Shown here: positions 11,129 through 20,765 of the stretch, in pieces
Layout of the letters: every line of letters begins with the position of its first letter
Position numbering within the stretch: the first letter of the stretch is position 1
From: Plotosus lineatus
Taxonomy: Eukaryota > Chordata > Actinopteri > Siluriformes > Plotosidae
Reading direction: 5' to 3'
Assembly: GCA_024760905.1 (NCBI GenBank)
Contig: CM045729.1
Span: 56,326,080-56,390,079, forward strand
Length of the DNA: 64,000 nt
The notes under the pieces: model-generated
Database searches by the model: none
Seen by the model: the letters and a program-made list of their open reading frames with translations, nothing else
Told to the model about the DNA's origin: nothing
Program-made: the position numbers and the translations under genes

Positions 11129-11625
11129 ACAGTGTTTAATTCGTGTTATAACACGCACAACAAAACATGCCGTTTTCCACTTTACTTCTTTAATCCCATA
11201 ATGCATTTCAGAACCGGAATATACCAAGTTCCGGGGGGGGGGGGGGGGGGGGTTTATCATTAACAATGAACACTACACCAGATATCTATAATTATTTATT
11301 ATATATTGAGCTATTTTGCACCCCTACTGACGGTACTTCAAGAGCCTGTAACAGTAAATTAATAAAACTGTATCTATCTATCTATTTGATTAATCGCACA
11401 TCCGATTATACTCATGAAAAACTGAAAAGTTTCAAAGGGCTTAGGGTGTATCAATCATTGTTAATGATTACTCCCCCCCCCCCGGAACTTGGTATATTCC
11501 GGTTCTGTAATGCATTGCGGGATTAAACAAGTGAAGTAGAAAGCAAAGAACGGCATGTTTGTTGTGTGTGTTATAACACGTATTAAAGACTGTTAAAGTT
11601 AAATCTGGGAAGCGTATCAGTATTT
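11107..11625. repeat. Large foldback: two ~145-bp inverted arms meeting G and C runs
   Basis: Left arm 11107-11252 and right arm 11473-11625 are reverse complements with modest divergence. Both contain CGCTTCCCAGATT, GTTATAACACG, CATGCCGTT and GGAATATACCAAGTTCCGG. The left arm ends in 20 G (11233-11252) and the right arm begins with 11 C (11473-11483). A shorter inner pair (TATCATTAACAATGA at about 11254 and TCATTGTTAATGATTA at about 11456) extends the stem. The ~200-bp loop holds an exon-like piece of the plus-strand gene. Confidence 0.85.
11380..11454 (+). pseudogene. Middle exon-like piece of the plus-strand transposon gene
   Basis: The frame reads IYLINRTSDYTHEKLKSFKG, then LRVYQ. It resembles the YLIN..S.YT.ESLKAYKSLEAY segment that follows the DPY..P.GLFVDC segment in the protein family named for the N-terminal exon (from memory). 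It lies in the loop of the foldback, in the right order and strand relative to the pieces on each side. The flanking splice sites are not clear. Confidence 0.4.
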
Positions 11626-11734
11626 TTTATCTGGATGGGTTTCAGCACTTCGTGAGCATATTAAACCCAGGAAAGCCTCTAATATCGCCCATGGCAAGCT
11701 GTGTGAGGACAACAAAGTATTAATCATGGCAAAG
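11609..11734 (+). pseudogene. Third exon-like piece, with splice donor
   Basis: A 42-codon frame reads EAYQYFLSGWVSALREHIKP, then RKASNIAHGKLCEDNKVLIM and AK, and ends in a clean donor (AAG|GTAATT at 11735). EAYQYFLSGW fits the (L)EAYxYFxSG motif that comes next in the same family. With the two previous pieces this gives a collinear gene 11 to 126 codons per piece, interrupted by the foldback arms. Confidence 0.5.
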
Positions 11735-11968
11735 GTAATTATGACTCACATTTTTTTATAATTTTGCCTACATTATATATTAAGTACAAACATGTGGATC
11801 TAAATCTATGAAGTATTATAATGATTATTATATACTGTACATGTTATAATAAAGACTAAATAGCATTTTAGCTGCGCTCAGCTTATAAATGGACACCAGA
11901 TATACAGTTAATTGGACTCAAACTGTGGTTAAGAGAATAAATAATAGTATATCTACTGATAAAAATTA

Positions 11969-12172
11969 CTTGCCTCCAACAAAATGTTCGCTACATACAC
12001 GACTGGTAGAAGCTGGTCGCCAATCTTTCCTTTTGTTGTAGGTATCAGCTCTTTTCAAAGCAGAAATCCATTTCTCTCGTCAGGCCTTATTAGCAGGGAA
12101 TCTGTGATATTTAACACCCGCTTTCTTTCCTCTATAATTTTTACAGCCGACAGCAACACAGTTAACCATCAT
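11969..12172 (-). pseudogene. THAP-domain exon of the transposon, one in-frame stop
   Basis: On the minus strand from ATG 12172 the frame reads MMVNCVAVGCKNYRGKKAG, VKYHRFPANKA, stop, REKWISALKRADTYNKRKD, WRPASTSRVCSEHFVGG. This is a C2CH THAP zinc finger: Cys5 and Cys10, FP at residues 25-26, Trp35, the second Trp and Pro at 51 and 53, and CSEHF supplying Cys60 and His63. THAP domains bind DNA at transposon ends or promoters. The single stop (TGA, 12080-12082) is one C-to-T change from CGA, as expected of CpG decay. The exon ends at GGAG|GCAAGT, a good GC-type donor. The rest of the transposase is not recognised; the strand is opposite to the other gene, so the two converge. Confidence 0.8.
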
Positions 12173-12429
12173 TTTGCGCTTGTTTAATAAATAAATTGAG
12201 TATTAAACCTTACACACGCGTGTGCTGCTGTGTTGGGACCGAAGTGAATGGTTTGTTTTCACCCCAATATGGCAGGATGACGTATGCATGACATCAGCTG
12301 CAAAACCTCTATAGTGCTGTACTTTCAATTGCAGATTAAAAAAAAATGTTTCTCTTTTGCCTGTAATTTGAACACAGATAAAGTTAATTTAATTTCACTT
12401 TGGGGTTTTTTTGTGCTGCTTTGTCTTTC

Positions 12430-12752
12430 TATTAGGATCACGGAGAGACTGAAGCCCATCCTAGCCAACTCGGGGCAAAGGCAGGACGCATCCTCGCCAG
12501 ATCATCACAGGGCCAGCACCGACACAATCATTTACACTTTGGGGCACTTTGGAATAGCCAACTAGCCTAAAGTGCATGGTTCTGGACTATGGGAGGAAAC
12601 CAGAGCACCTGGAGGGATCCCATACAAGCATGGGTAGATCAAGCAAACTTCATATAGACAAACATTTGTCTAGGATGGGGCTCAAACCTCAAAATTGTTG
12701 CTGTGCAGTGATAGGTTTAACCACTACGCCACTGTGCCACCCACAAGTTATA
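12430..12752 (-). mobile_element. SINE, head B with L2-type tail, full-length but old
   Basis: Read on the minus strand: a head with GTGGCACAGTGGCGTAGTGG, a decayed B box, then the usual fish-SINE middle (CATGCTTG, TTTCCTCCCATAGTCC, TTGGCTATTCC) and a tail ending in the AGGAT/CCTAAT region. It is more diverged than the head-A copies. Confidence 0.75.
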
Positions 12753-14949
12753 GCAATTTATTCCACTGCTTCTTTTAAAATAAACAAGAGGTTTAGTATT
12801 GCACATATTGCAGACAGTAACAGTTTTTGTTGTTGTTTTAGCTGATGGATTGACTGTTTACATTGTCTAACATAAGTAATATTAGGTAAATAACTTCTCT
12901 AACAAGAACAATTGATTACAGTCACTAGCTTGTCTATATTTAAAGGAAACTGCACAACTCTTAAAACGGAATTGATGTTGTTTATGATGTTTGGCTGTGG
13001 CATAAAACTATCCAAAAATGATCTGAGGCCTGGCTTTCAATATGGGAGGAAATGATGCTTAGCGATGTTTTAGACCTTTTACTTAACTGAGCTTTTTATC
13101 GTTAAACTTCCTTTCTGCCCAAAATAACTTTTAAATGAAGACATTCTAGCAGAGAAAAAAAGAAACACATCCAGGTTGTTTTTGTGAAAAGTATTTATAT
13201 TTTCTTCAAGAACTGTCAAAATGGAATACAGGCAGAAAAGTCTATTGTGACCAACCCCCCCCCCCATTTCATTTGCTTTGGCTGCTCATCTGATATCATC
13301 CAAGGCAACATACGAGTGTTTTTTTCTAAACTGATAGATATTTATTTCCATAGTTTATCCCCCACTTGACAACTTGATCAATTGATCACTTACTAAAGTA
13401 ATGCCCCATAAAGGAATGCAAAGCAGTGTTCAAAACTGTCCAGATGATTTCCAGAATCTTGCTTCACTTTTCAACTACAGTATATTGACCAGTTCCAGCC
13501 CTTTCCATAACACTAACTCCTGATGTGAAACACTTCTGCCTTACACCAGGGGTATTCCCTATCACTAATATGAGACTATGATCAACAATCTGTATTCATG
13601 AAAATGAACCCGAGAAATGCATCTACATGAAAGAATGTGATAATAGCACTTGAATGGCAGTGCCACTTTATGACTTTGCCCTAATGAAGCTGTAAATGTG
13701 CAGACCTACAAGACCCTTGCATATAAAATATCCCAGGAAAAGATCAGTGTCAGGGGCAAACTAAAGCAGCAAGCAACTTAGATTCTCCAGGCAGGTGTCA
13801 CTGTCCTGGTGCAGGCACAGAGGCCTGCAAATCAATCTCTTATGTCAGGCCACACGGCAGGGTGTCCACACATTTGTTAAGGTTGGCCTGTCCCCATTCG
13901 TCTATGGATGTGGAAGAAGGGGCCTCTCAAGAGAGAAGGCTGAGGGTACGAAGAAGCTCACCTCCATAAATCAGAGGAACTGAATGCAGTGCAGCATAGC
14001 AGGGCTGTCAGGGCCAGAGGAGACACGCCACCGCAGCTGATCCCCAGACACCAGTGTACATCAACCATCTCCTCTTACCTAGCCACTAGCAGCTGCTGAG
14101 ATTACCCCTCCTTTCTCTCCCACACACAAATATCGATGCACATCAATTACACACTCATACATACAATCACACTCAAAAAAACAGTGAATCACTCCCTTTT
14201 AACATTGTTTTACATAAAATGCCCTCCTGTGGAGCCTCAGATGTATTCTGATGGCACTGTAGAAAGGCTGAGTTTATGGGTGAAAAGTTATGGTTAGATG
14301 AAAAACACAAGGGCATAGACACAACATCCTCAGGGTACGGCCAAGGTGAACCTGAATGAAGCTGCTTTCCTGCTACTTTCCCTTACAGATCTTAGAATCA
14401 GCAAAACACCATGGGAGCCTCGAGAAAGGAACAGAAAGAGTTCCTCTGGGTCTTCCTTAGATATCGAGTGCTGACATTTTAGACGTTTTTACACAAAAGA
14501 CCTTCAATTCTTCTGTTCTCTTATAGAACACTGTGGCAATTATCAGTGTGTTTGCTGCAGACAGGGGGGCAATTACCTCAGAGGAAGGTCAGAGACAGTG
14601 TTCCACTCCAGAAGCTTGCCATGGGATCGATGGCTTACCTAGTCCCCTGACACGCATGGTCTCACCTGATGCTGTCCTCTCCTGACATGCGGAGACCCCT
14701 GAAGCATGGCTCTTACATTCCCAAAGTTCTAAGTGAGCCTTATAGGGATCAGGCAGGATAATAAATGTGATGATGTGTCGAGATTGGAGCTCACAGAGTA
14801 TTAGAGAAGTTTAATCACTAAATTACTTATGAACTTCACTGCCACTTAATCACTATTTGAATGACAGCAGGAAACAAGTCTCTAAGAAAAACACGACACA
14901 ATGTTTAATGAAACCCAGATTCTCACATCAGTTTGTTATTTCACAAACT
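12753..14949. other. Unique intronic sequence, no gene seen
   Basis: No exon or repeat recognised apart from a C run at about 13254-13264. Two stretches (about 13780-14100 and 14380-14780) have higher GC and complexity and no repeat signature. They may be conserved non-coding DNA, but this cannot be shown from one sequence. Confidence 0.45.
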
Positions 14950-14959
14950 CAAATTAGCT

Positions 14960-15083
14960 GTGCCCTGCGATGGTCTGGCGAGCTGTCCAGGGTGTACTCT
15001 GCCCTTGCCTAGATTGGCTGGGATGGGGGACAGCCTCCCCGCGACCCTAATTAGGATAAAGCAGTTACAGAAAATGAACTGAA
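14960..15083 (+). mobile_element. Tail-only insertion of the L2-type SINE
   Basis: Only the last ~124 bp of the L2-tailed SINE are present, from GCCCTGCGATGGTCTGG to AAAATGAACTGAA. A perfect 10-bp target-site duplication, CAAATTAGCT, borders it at 14950-14959 and 15084-15093. It therefore inserted already truncated. Confidence 0.85.
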
Positions 15084-15093
15084 CAAATTAGCT

Positions 15094-15345
15094 ATGAAGA
15101 TGGCACAGTATTGTAGTGGTAAGAACTTCTGCCTCATAGCAAAAAGGTCCTTCGCTTGAGTGTTTGTGGCGTTTAGATGTTCTCTACAGGCTTCCGTGGC
15201 TGCTCCAAATTTCTCATAGGTGTAAGTGTGACTGTAAATGGTTGAGTGTGCACTGTCCAAGTGATGGTCTTGCTTGTTCAGGGTGCATTACACCTTTCCC
15301 CAGTGTTGGCTCTAACCTGCCCCTTTTATTATTTTATTTAAGTTC
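15094..15345 (+). mobile_element. SINE, head B, degenerate
   Basis: It starts with ATGGCACAGTATTGTAGTGG and CTGCCTCATAGC, has the AAGGTCCTTCGCTTGAGTG B-box region, and ends in a GTTCAGGGTGCATTACACC-type tail. It is strongly decayed and directly follows the tail-only insertion. Confidence 0.6.
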
Positions 15346-15747
15346 TTAAAAGCTAAAAACATGTTCTTACAATGAAATACTTAGCACAGAATCTGACACG
15401 GTGGTTGCAGTGGCCATTTCCTGGTCATCAGGTGACAGAGTACTGGACAACTGTTCCTCAATGTAGTATGATAAAGTTACTTTTATTTATTTATTTATTT
15501 ATTTTTTAATCCATTTCTTAAAAACTTCCCACCACCAACTGTAAATAATCACATTACTCAACTTAATTCCCTGATAGCTGCAGTTAATCATAATCATAAT
15601 CAGAATACTTTATTGATCCTCCCAGCATGGTGTCTCAATATGCAACAAATGCTATATGCCTACCTTAATTACATAAAATCGCTAAAATCCATAAATTTCA
15701 TAAAATAAAGTTGCAGAACATAAAAATATGTATGTACATATGGAATG
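15346..15747. other. Unique intronic sequence
   Basis: AT-rich, with a short TTTA repeat at about 15482-15505. No exon or element recognised. Confidence 0.5.
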
Positions 15748-15792
15748 GAGGGGTCATGGTTAGCATGTTTGCCTCACAGCAAAAAGGCCTGA
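15748..15792 (+). mobile_element. Head fragment of a type-B SINE
   Basis: GGGGTCATGGTTAGCATG and GCCTCACAGCAAAAAGGCC match the start of head-B SINEs. The copy is then cut off by a TA run and a MITE. Confidence 0.55.
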
Positions 15793-15798
15793 TATATA

Positions 15799-16323
15799 TA
15801 CAGGGATCCCTCACTTTCCACGGTTAATTGGGATCGAGATCCCCCTGCGACCACCAAATTCCGGAAGGTAGGATCACCCCCCCCCTCCAAACTGACAAAT
15901 ATGTACTCTTCTTCTTTTCCTTTCGGCTGTTCCCTTCAGGGGTCGCCACAGCAAATGATCTGCCTCCATCTCTCCCTATCCTCTGCATCTTCTACTCTTA
16001 CTCCAACGACCTTCATGTCCGCCTTCACCGCATCCATAAATCTTCTCTTACATGTTTATATAATATCAATAAATACATATTCAATACTACAAATGCTTAT
16101 AATAACAATTAAACATTCAAAAATAATGTATAAGACGGAAATAAAATATAAATACACACATATAGATGCGCACACGTGCACACACAGATGCGCACCTCAC
16201 ATAAAAATGTAACTAGATTTGATGGGAGGTTTTGGGTTGTTTTTGTTTTGTGTTTTTTTGCATAATTGGCCACAATGCACTGAAGCCGCTTGAATTGAAG
16301 CGCGAAGTAGCGAGGGATCCCTG
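15799..16323 (+). mobile_element. Tigger-like MITE, 'CAGGGATCCCTC' family, copy 1
   Basis: It starts CAGGGATCCCTCACTTTCC and ends GCGAAGTAGCGAGGGATCCC + TG. The terminal ~12 bp form an inverted repeat, and both ends abut TATATA, fitting a TA target duplication. TA duplication and CAG-type ends fit the pogo/Tigger branch of Tc1/mariner (family knowledge). It has no transposase. Related copies lie at 50293-51319, 57001-57482 and 57534-57981. An RTE 3' fragment has inserted inside it. Confidence 0.8.
15904..16045 (-). mobile_element. RTE-type LINE 3' fragment inserted in the MITE
   Basis: The reverse complement reads AGATTTATGGATGCGGTGAA, then GACATGAAGGTCGTTGGAG, and ends in GTGGCGACCCCTGAAGGG and CCGAAAGGAAAAGAAGAAG. 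This matches the 3' end at 10538-10785. It is absent from the other MITE copies, so it is a later insertion. Confidence 0.75.
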
Positions 16324-16357
<34 letters not shown>

Positions 16358-16392
16358 AATAAAGGGAGGGGCCGAAAGGAAAAGAAGAAGAA

Positions 16393-16470
<78 letters not shown>
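16323..16470. repeat. TA microsatellite with an embedded RTE-tail scrap
   Basis: Two TA runs are separated by AAATAAAGGGAGGGGCCG and AAAGGAAAAGAAGAAG, the last ~20 bp of the RTE-type tail. The second run is about 37 units. The IYIYIY open frames here are not genes. Confidence 0.85.
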
Positions 16471-16473
<3 letters not shown>

Positions 16474-16477
16474 CTTA

Positions 16478-17328
16478 TAGGGCACTTAAAAAATTATTAA
16501 AATGTTAAAAGCAGAGTGGAACAGTAAGTGCTTATTACCATCAAGGTGGAAAACATGAATAATAACAGAACAATAAAAGATTTTTACGAGTATTTTTGTA
16601 ATTCGTTTTGTGGTATCAACCAAACTACTTACATAAAAGCTGAAAATAAACAGAAAACAGCATAAATTAACAACAAAAAATTCCCTCCCGGTGCTGTTCC
16701 TTTAAACATTTCCCTTAAACATTTTCTTTAAACATTTTTTTAAAACATTTTCCCTTAAACATTTTCTTGAAACATTTTTTTAAAACATTTTCCCAAGTAA
16801 ATTGACCCAATCAACAGGAATGCCAACTTTAGCACATGGCAAGTTGAACTGGTCAACATGAACATAAACAAAAGCACATGGCCAGGAACGTCTTTTAATT
16901 TATAAATTTAATGGAGAATCAGGTGAAAAATACTCGTTAACACTTTCTGATAGGTCCATATCTGGCTAATTGCTCCATTCATTCAGAGCATCCGATCGTT
17001 TTGCTGTAGCAGTTTCTCTAATGGTTCATCGGTTGTTGGACATTTACCAAGAAAGCACAGGAAAATATTTTCCTGTATTTAAAGCACGGCGGAACAATCA
17101 AATGTGTTGTTACTGATGAACATTATAGACATTCACCAGTGGCAGGGGCATCTTGAAATACAGTGTAAACTCACTTTTACAGGCAGTGAACGCCTCATTT
17201 TACGGTTACAGAGACTGATTGAATAAAATTGGTAAGTTTGATCTACCATTTTGCTCCCAGTACACATGGGCGGTTATTAGACGCAAAATAAAAAACACGG
17301 GGGGGGGGCTCTTATTAGAGCATGATAC
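16478..17328 (+). mobile_element. Non-autonomous DNA transposon, family J, copy 1
   Basis: About 800 bp match 36318-37104 nearly end to end, including GAATAATAACAGAACAATAA, TTTTGCTGTAGCAGTTTCT and CATTTTACGGTTACAGAGA. Both copies are flanked by TA repeats and have imperfect inverted ends. No coding capacity is seen. This copy carries an expanded AAACATTTT minisatellite that is a single unit in the other copy. Confidence 0.75.
16697..16796. repeat. TTAAACATTTTCCC-type minisatellite inside family J copy 1
   Basis: About seven degenerate 14-15-bp units (TTAAACATTTTCCC, TTAAACATTTTCTT, TAAAACATTTT) lie where the sister copy at about 36601-36620 has one unit. Confidence 0.8.
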
Positions 17329-17336
17329 GATATATA

Positions 17337-17708
17337 TGTAGTGGTATCGCACCAAACAAACGAAAAATCCAGGTTACAAAATGCAGTTACCAAAATTTCT
17401 GTCTCTGGATACGAAAAAACTTCACGTTACAAAAGCGCCATCTCAAAAATTCCAACAATGCGCGAGTTGCTCTCTCATTGGCTATCTCCCAACATCCCGC
17501 CCTGCTGGCCTCCCATTGGCTATCTCCCAACATCCCTCCCCGCTGGCCTCCCATTGGCTATCTCCCAAAATCCCGCCCCACTGGCTATCTCCCAACATCC
17601 CGCCCCACAAATCAGGCCTTTTACATGTAAAATGCGGTTCAACTTACAAAAAATCCAGGTTACGAAACCACTTCTGGAACGGATTAATTTCGTAAGGTGA
17701 GGTACCAC

Positions 17709-17709
<1 letters not shown>
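17337..17709. mobile_element. MITE, 'TTACGAAA' family, short form
   Basis: The ends are inverted: TAGTGGTATCGCACC at the left and GGTGAGGTACCACTA at the right, bordered by TA. The interior contains GGTTACAAAATGC, CACGTTACAAAAGC, GGAACGGATTAATTTCG and TTTTACATGTAAAATGCGG, shared with the 1.28-kb element at 46828-48107. No transposase is seen. Confidence 0.8.
17478..17606. repeat. 38-bp tandem repeat with ATTGG (CCAAT) boxes
   Basis: Three to four copies of a ~38-bp unit, CATTGGCTATCTCCCAACAT followed by CCCGCCCTGCTGGCCTCC. The related element at 46828 has one and a half units. Each unit supplies an inverted CCAAT box (ATTGG) and a GC-box-like CCCGCCC, so it could act as a promoter block; that is inference only. 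Confidence 0.8.
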
Positions 17710-17820
<111 letters not shown>

Positions 17821-17835
17821 CCACTTACTTAACAT

Positions 17836-18972
17836 TTATTTTACGAACATCTGGTCCGGGGTTGAGAGTGAAAGTGAAATGAAATTGAATAACAAGTAGT
17901 AATAGAAGTGGAATAAAATCTATAGAAAGCTATATCATACATATGAGTATGAAATATGATTAAACATTATCCTGAGGTACACTTAATACTAGGCTACCGC
18001 AGAGGGGGCGTGGCTGACACAGTCTGGGAAGAGCAGCAAAACGATACATTTCTGAACTTCTGCCAAACGTTTCAAAGAAGAAACAAATTGACTCCAGTAT
18101 TATAATAAACTGGATAAGAGTGAAACTCTCTATAAATCTGATCAGATCCGCTGTGCTGTGCTTGAGAGGAACCAGGAGATTAAACACAGGACATAATGAT
18201 ATTGATGATTATGGATAAAGAGAGGGAGAGACAGAGAGAGAGGTTAAAAGTTAATTAAGTGTTTAATTTCATGTCCCCCACTAGTATGAACTTTCCACCT
18301 GTGAGCCAGTAATGTGCGCGCACTGCTCTCAGAGGTGAACATGTCTTGCACCATTCCAGCGACACGCAGCCTGAAGCGCATGCACGGCTGCCGCGCACCT
18401 TTACATCCTACACAGATAACTTCATTATCTGGGACCAGGGACCGGTGGGTTAAATGGTGTCACGGGAGGAATGGTATCATTAACAATGACTTGTGATGGT
18501 CACAATTTAACACCATAGAGACTTTAAAGCTTCAGGTGTGCGAGCAGCAGGTTGAGTTGAGTCAGGTCAACGTGGGGCTGAGTGAGACACAAACCATGCC
18601 TCATCTTGGGAAATGATTCATGAATAATCCACCAATCAAACAGAATTATCGAGGAAGCATTACACACACTTTGGATAAATAAATAAATAAATAAATCAGA
18701 GCAGATGTCGAAGATCGATTAGTTGTCCGGTGCTCCTTCCAAGGGCAACCGGAAGCTGATCAGTTCAATTGTCCAGTTGTAGTGTCGCCTGTGTGTGTGT
18801 GTGAGAGAGAGAGAGCGCGCGAGAGAGATTGTATACAGTACAAACTCATAGGTTACTTATACAAAGTTTAAACATAAGTTCCCCTCCAAAGAATGCCCTG
18901 TAACAACTTACGAACTTATTCATCTAACAAACGGCTGTATGGAACCTAACTCGTTTGTAAGCTGGGGAGCGT

Positions 18973-18975
<3 letters not shown>
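17836..18975 (+). mobile_element. DNA transposon relic, family C, copy 1
   Basis: 17850-18245 and 18805-18975 match, inverted, 50545-51108: shared blocks include CTGATCAGATCCGCTGTGC, AGTATTATAATAAACTGGAT and AACTTACGAACTTATTC. The right end reads ACTCGTTTGTAAGCTGGGGA and GCGTCTGC. The middle 18246-18804 is missing from the other copy, where the two sides meet at a GA/CT run; here GA runs flank it on both sides. No coding remnant is recognised. Confidence 0.7.

Positions 18976-19020
<45 letters not shown>
18975..19020. repeat. (CA)n microsatellite
   Basis: About 21 CA units directly abutting the right end of the family C element. Confidence 0.95.
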
Positions 19021-19023
<3 letters not shown>

Positions 19024-19634
19024 CAATTGTACATAAGAACAAATTACTGAGATACAGCCACCATGCCATGATCTGAAAGAAGACCAAAAATGCCACCCAT
19101 CTGAGAAGAGATTGTTTTGGATGCACAGGGCTTCCATGAAGCAGAAGCTCCAGGAACACGGTCTACAGTCAAGCAAGATTTAAATCACCATGGACTCGGT
19201 GGCTGCCATCCAAGAAAGAAATCCCTGCTCTAAAACTGTTTTCAAAAAGTGTGGAGCTGATGACATGGAAAAAAACAGACAAACAGCAAACAATCAACGC
19301 CAAGAATACTGTACTAAGTGTTCAGTGTGATGGTTGTAGCATCCCACTCTGAGGCTGTTTCACTGCAAAGCTAATTATTACATTACACAAAACGAAAAAA
19401 GTGAATAATGAATAAAGAGGGTTACCTAAAATTGTTTCTGCGTATCTTCAAACCATTGGACACAACTGGATCTTCCAACAGGTCAGTGACCCGAAATACA
19501 TATTAAAGCTTTTGGAATGAGCCTCTCAAAGTCTGGATCTTAACACAATAGGAAATATGTTAATTGTGCTTCAAAGTCAGGAAAGCAGCACACTTGACTA
19601 CTCTGTCAAAAAAAAGGGGCAAAATATACAAGAT
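19021..19634. other. Unique intronic sequence
   Basis: No gene seen. The text around 19060-19260 and 19430-19560 (for example CCAAGAAAGAAATCCCTGCT) has the look of an old Tc1-type transposase remnant on the plus strand, but I cannot support a frame. Confidence 0.4.
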
Positions 19635-19651
19635 ATTGCTAAAGCTTGGTG

Positions 19652-20010
19652 GGAGGGGCAGTGGTGGTCTAGTGGTATAGGGCGCTGGATCGCTGATCCA
19701 AAGGTTGGGGGTTCGAGTCCCACTCTCCACAAGGTTATCACCCCCCCCCCCCCCCAGTGCAGCTAACTGGGTTATCAAAGGCGGGCCATGTCTCTCACTG
19801 TCTATGGTGTGAGGCATGTAAAAGAACCATTGCTGACATTCGTAAAGAGTAGCTGCAAAGTCGTCAGCGTGTTTCTGTCCCTTGCTAAAAAAAGGGTTGT
19901 GACAGAAAGGGCATCCGACGTAAAAACCTCTGCCAAATCAAACGTGCGAATCAAATGGTTCGCTGTGGCGACTCCCGAGTAAAAGGGAAAAAGCTGAAAG
20001 GAAGACAGAC
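19652..20010 (+). mobile_element. SINE, head A with RTE-type tail, full length, perfect TSD
   Basis: A 359-bp copy with A box (GGTCTAGTGG) and an intact B box (GGTTCGAGTCC), the internal Pol III promoter of tRNA-derived SINEs. The body is CAGTGCAGCTAACTGGG, CATGTAAAAGAACC and CGTCAGCGTGTTTCTG. The RTE-type tail follows (GGCATCCGACGTAAAAACC, CGCTGTGGCGACTCCC, AAAGCTGAAAGG). A perfect 17-bp target-site duplication, ATTGCTAAAGCTTGGTG, lies at 19635-19651 and 20011-20027. This is the best-preserved copy in the window. Confidence 0.95.
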
Positions 20011-20424
20011 ATTGCTAAAGCTTGGTGATGTCCACCAAAAATATCGGGTGAAATAACATGTCCATCATTTTTTTCAGTACACTACTCTATCCTCGTATGA
20101 AGTCTACAAGCATCTGTTTCGTTTGTACGTTTATGCCTTTGCCCCATCTCGAAGTGCCATTATTCACTTACGTACCTCTCCATTTCAGTCCTGCACTGCA
20201 ACATTTTCATCACTTCTCACCTTTTTTCTCACCTTTTCTATCCTTAAGGTGCTAACTCGCTTCAGATGTCATGCAACAAAACTGAACTTCATACACACCA
20301 CAAGGTCAAGTAACTTGTAAAACTTGTCAAAGTTTTCTGTAATGAAAGCTCTCGGATAATGATTGTTTTTATATTCTCATCACTACACACAGTTGAACAT
20401 AAAAACCACTGTATAATAACATTG

Positions 20425-20754
20425 TTCATCATTCATTTTCTGTAACTGCTTCATCCTAAATTAGGGTCGCGGGAAGGCTGGCGCCCATCGCAGTCGACAG
20501 TACATCCTGGACAGCTCGCCAGGCCATCGCAGGGCAGAAACACGCTGACAGCTATGCAGCCTACTCTTGTTGAAAGTCAGCAATGGTTCTTTTACATGCC
20601 TCACACCATACACATTGAGAGACATGGCCGGCCTTTGATAACCCAGTAAGCTGTGGGGGAGGGGGTGGCAGTGACAACCTGTGGAGAGTGGGACTCGAAC
20701 CCCAAACCTTAGGATCAGTGAACCAGCACGTTTACCATCAGGCCACCACTGCCC
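20425..20754 (-). mobile_element. SINE, head A with L2-type tail, full length, TSD
   Basis: Same head and body as 19652-20010 (reverse complement of GTTCGAGTCCCACTCTCC) but it ends in the L2-type tail (GGCCTGGCGAGCTGTCC, CCTAATTTAGGATGAAGC, ATGAATGATGA). An 11-bp duplication, TAATAACATTG, lies at 20414-20424 and 20755-20765. Confidence 0.92.
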
Positions 20755-20765
20755 TAATAACATTG

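Larger units (their letters stand above)
10790..12311. mobile_element. Decayed THAP-type DNA transposon with long inverted termini
   Basis: Left terminus 10790-10852 and right terminus 12249-12311 are inverted repeats: both start TAGAGGTTTTGCAG read inward and both contain CCATATTGGGGTGAAAACA about 40 bp further in. The outermost shared TA may be the target-site duplication. Inside are gene fragments on both strands: a THAP zinc-finger exon on the minus strand near the right end, and three exon-like pieces of another protein on the plus strand. A large internal foldback occupies 11107-11625. THAP domains occur in P-element and Kolobok transposases (family knowledge); I cannot decide the superfamily. 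The copy is broken by a stop codon and rearrangement. Confidence 0.8.

Noticed and set aside
16213..16485. IYIYIY frames at TA runs (also near 17700, 23764, 24100, 49400, 55684, 56000).
   Set aside because: Pure translation of TA microsatellites.
19652..19760. Possible tRNA gene, because of perfect A and B boxes.
   Set aside because: The sequence continues into a SINE body and tail, recurs many times in the window and does not fold into a full tRNA with a proper anticodon stem.
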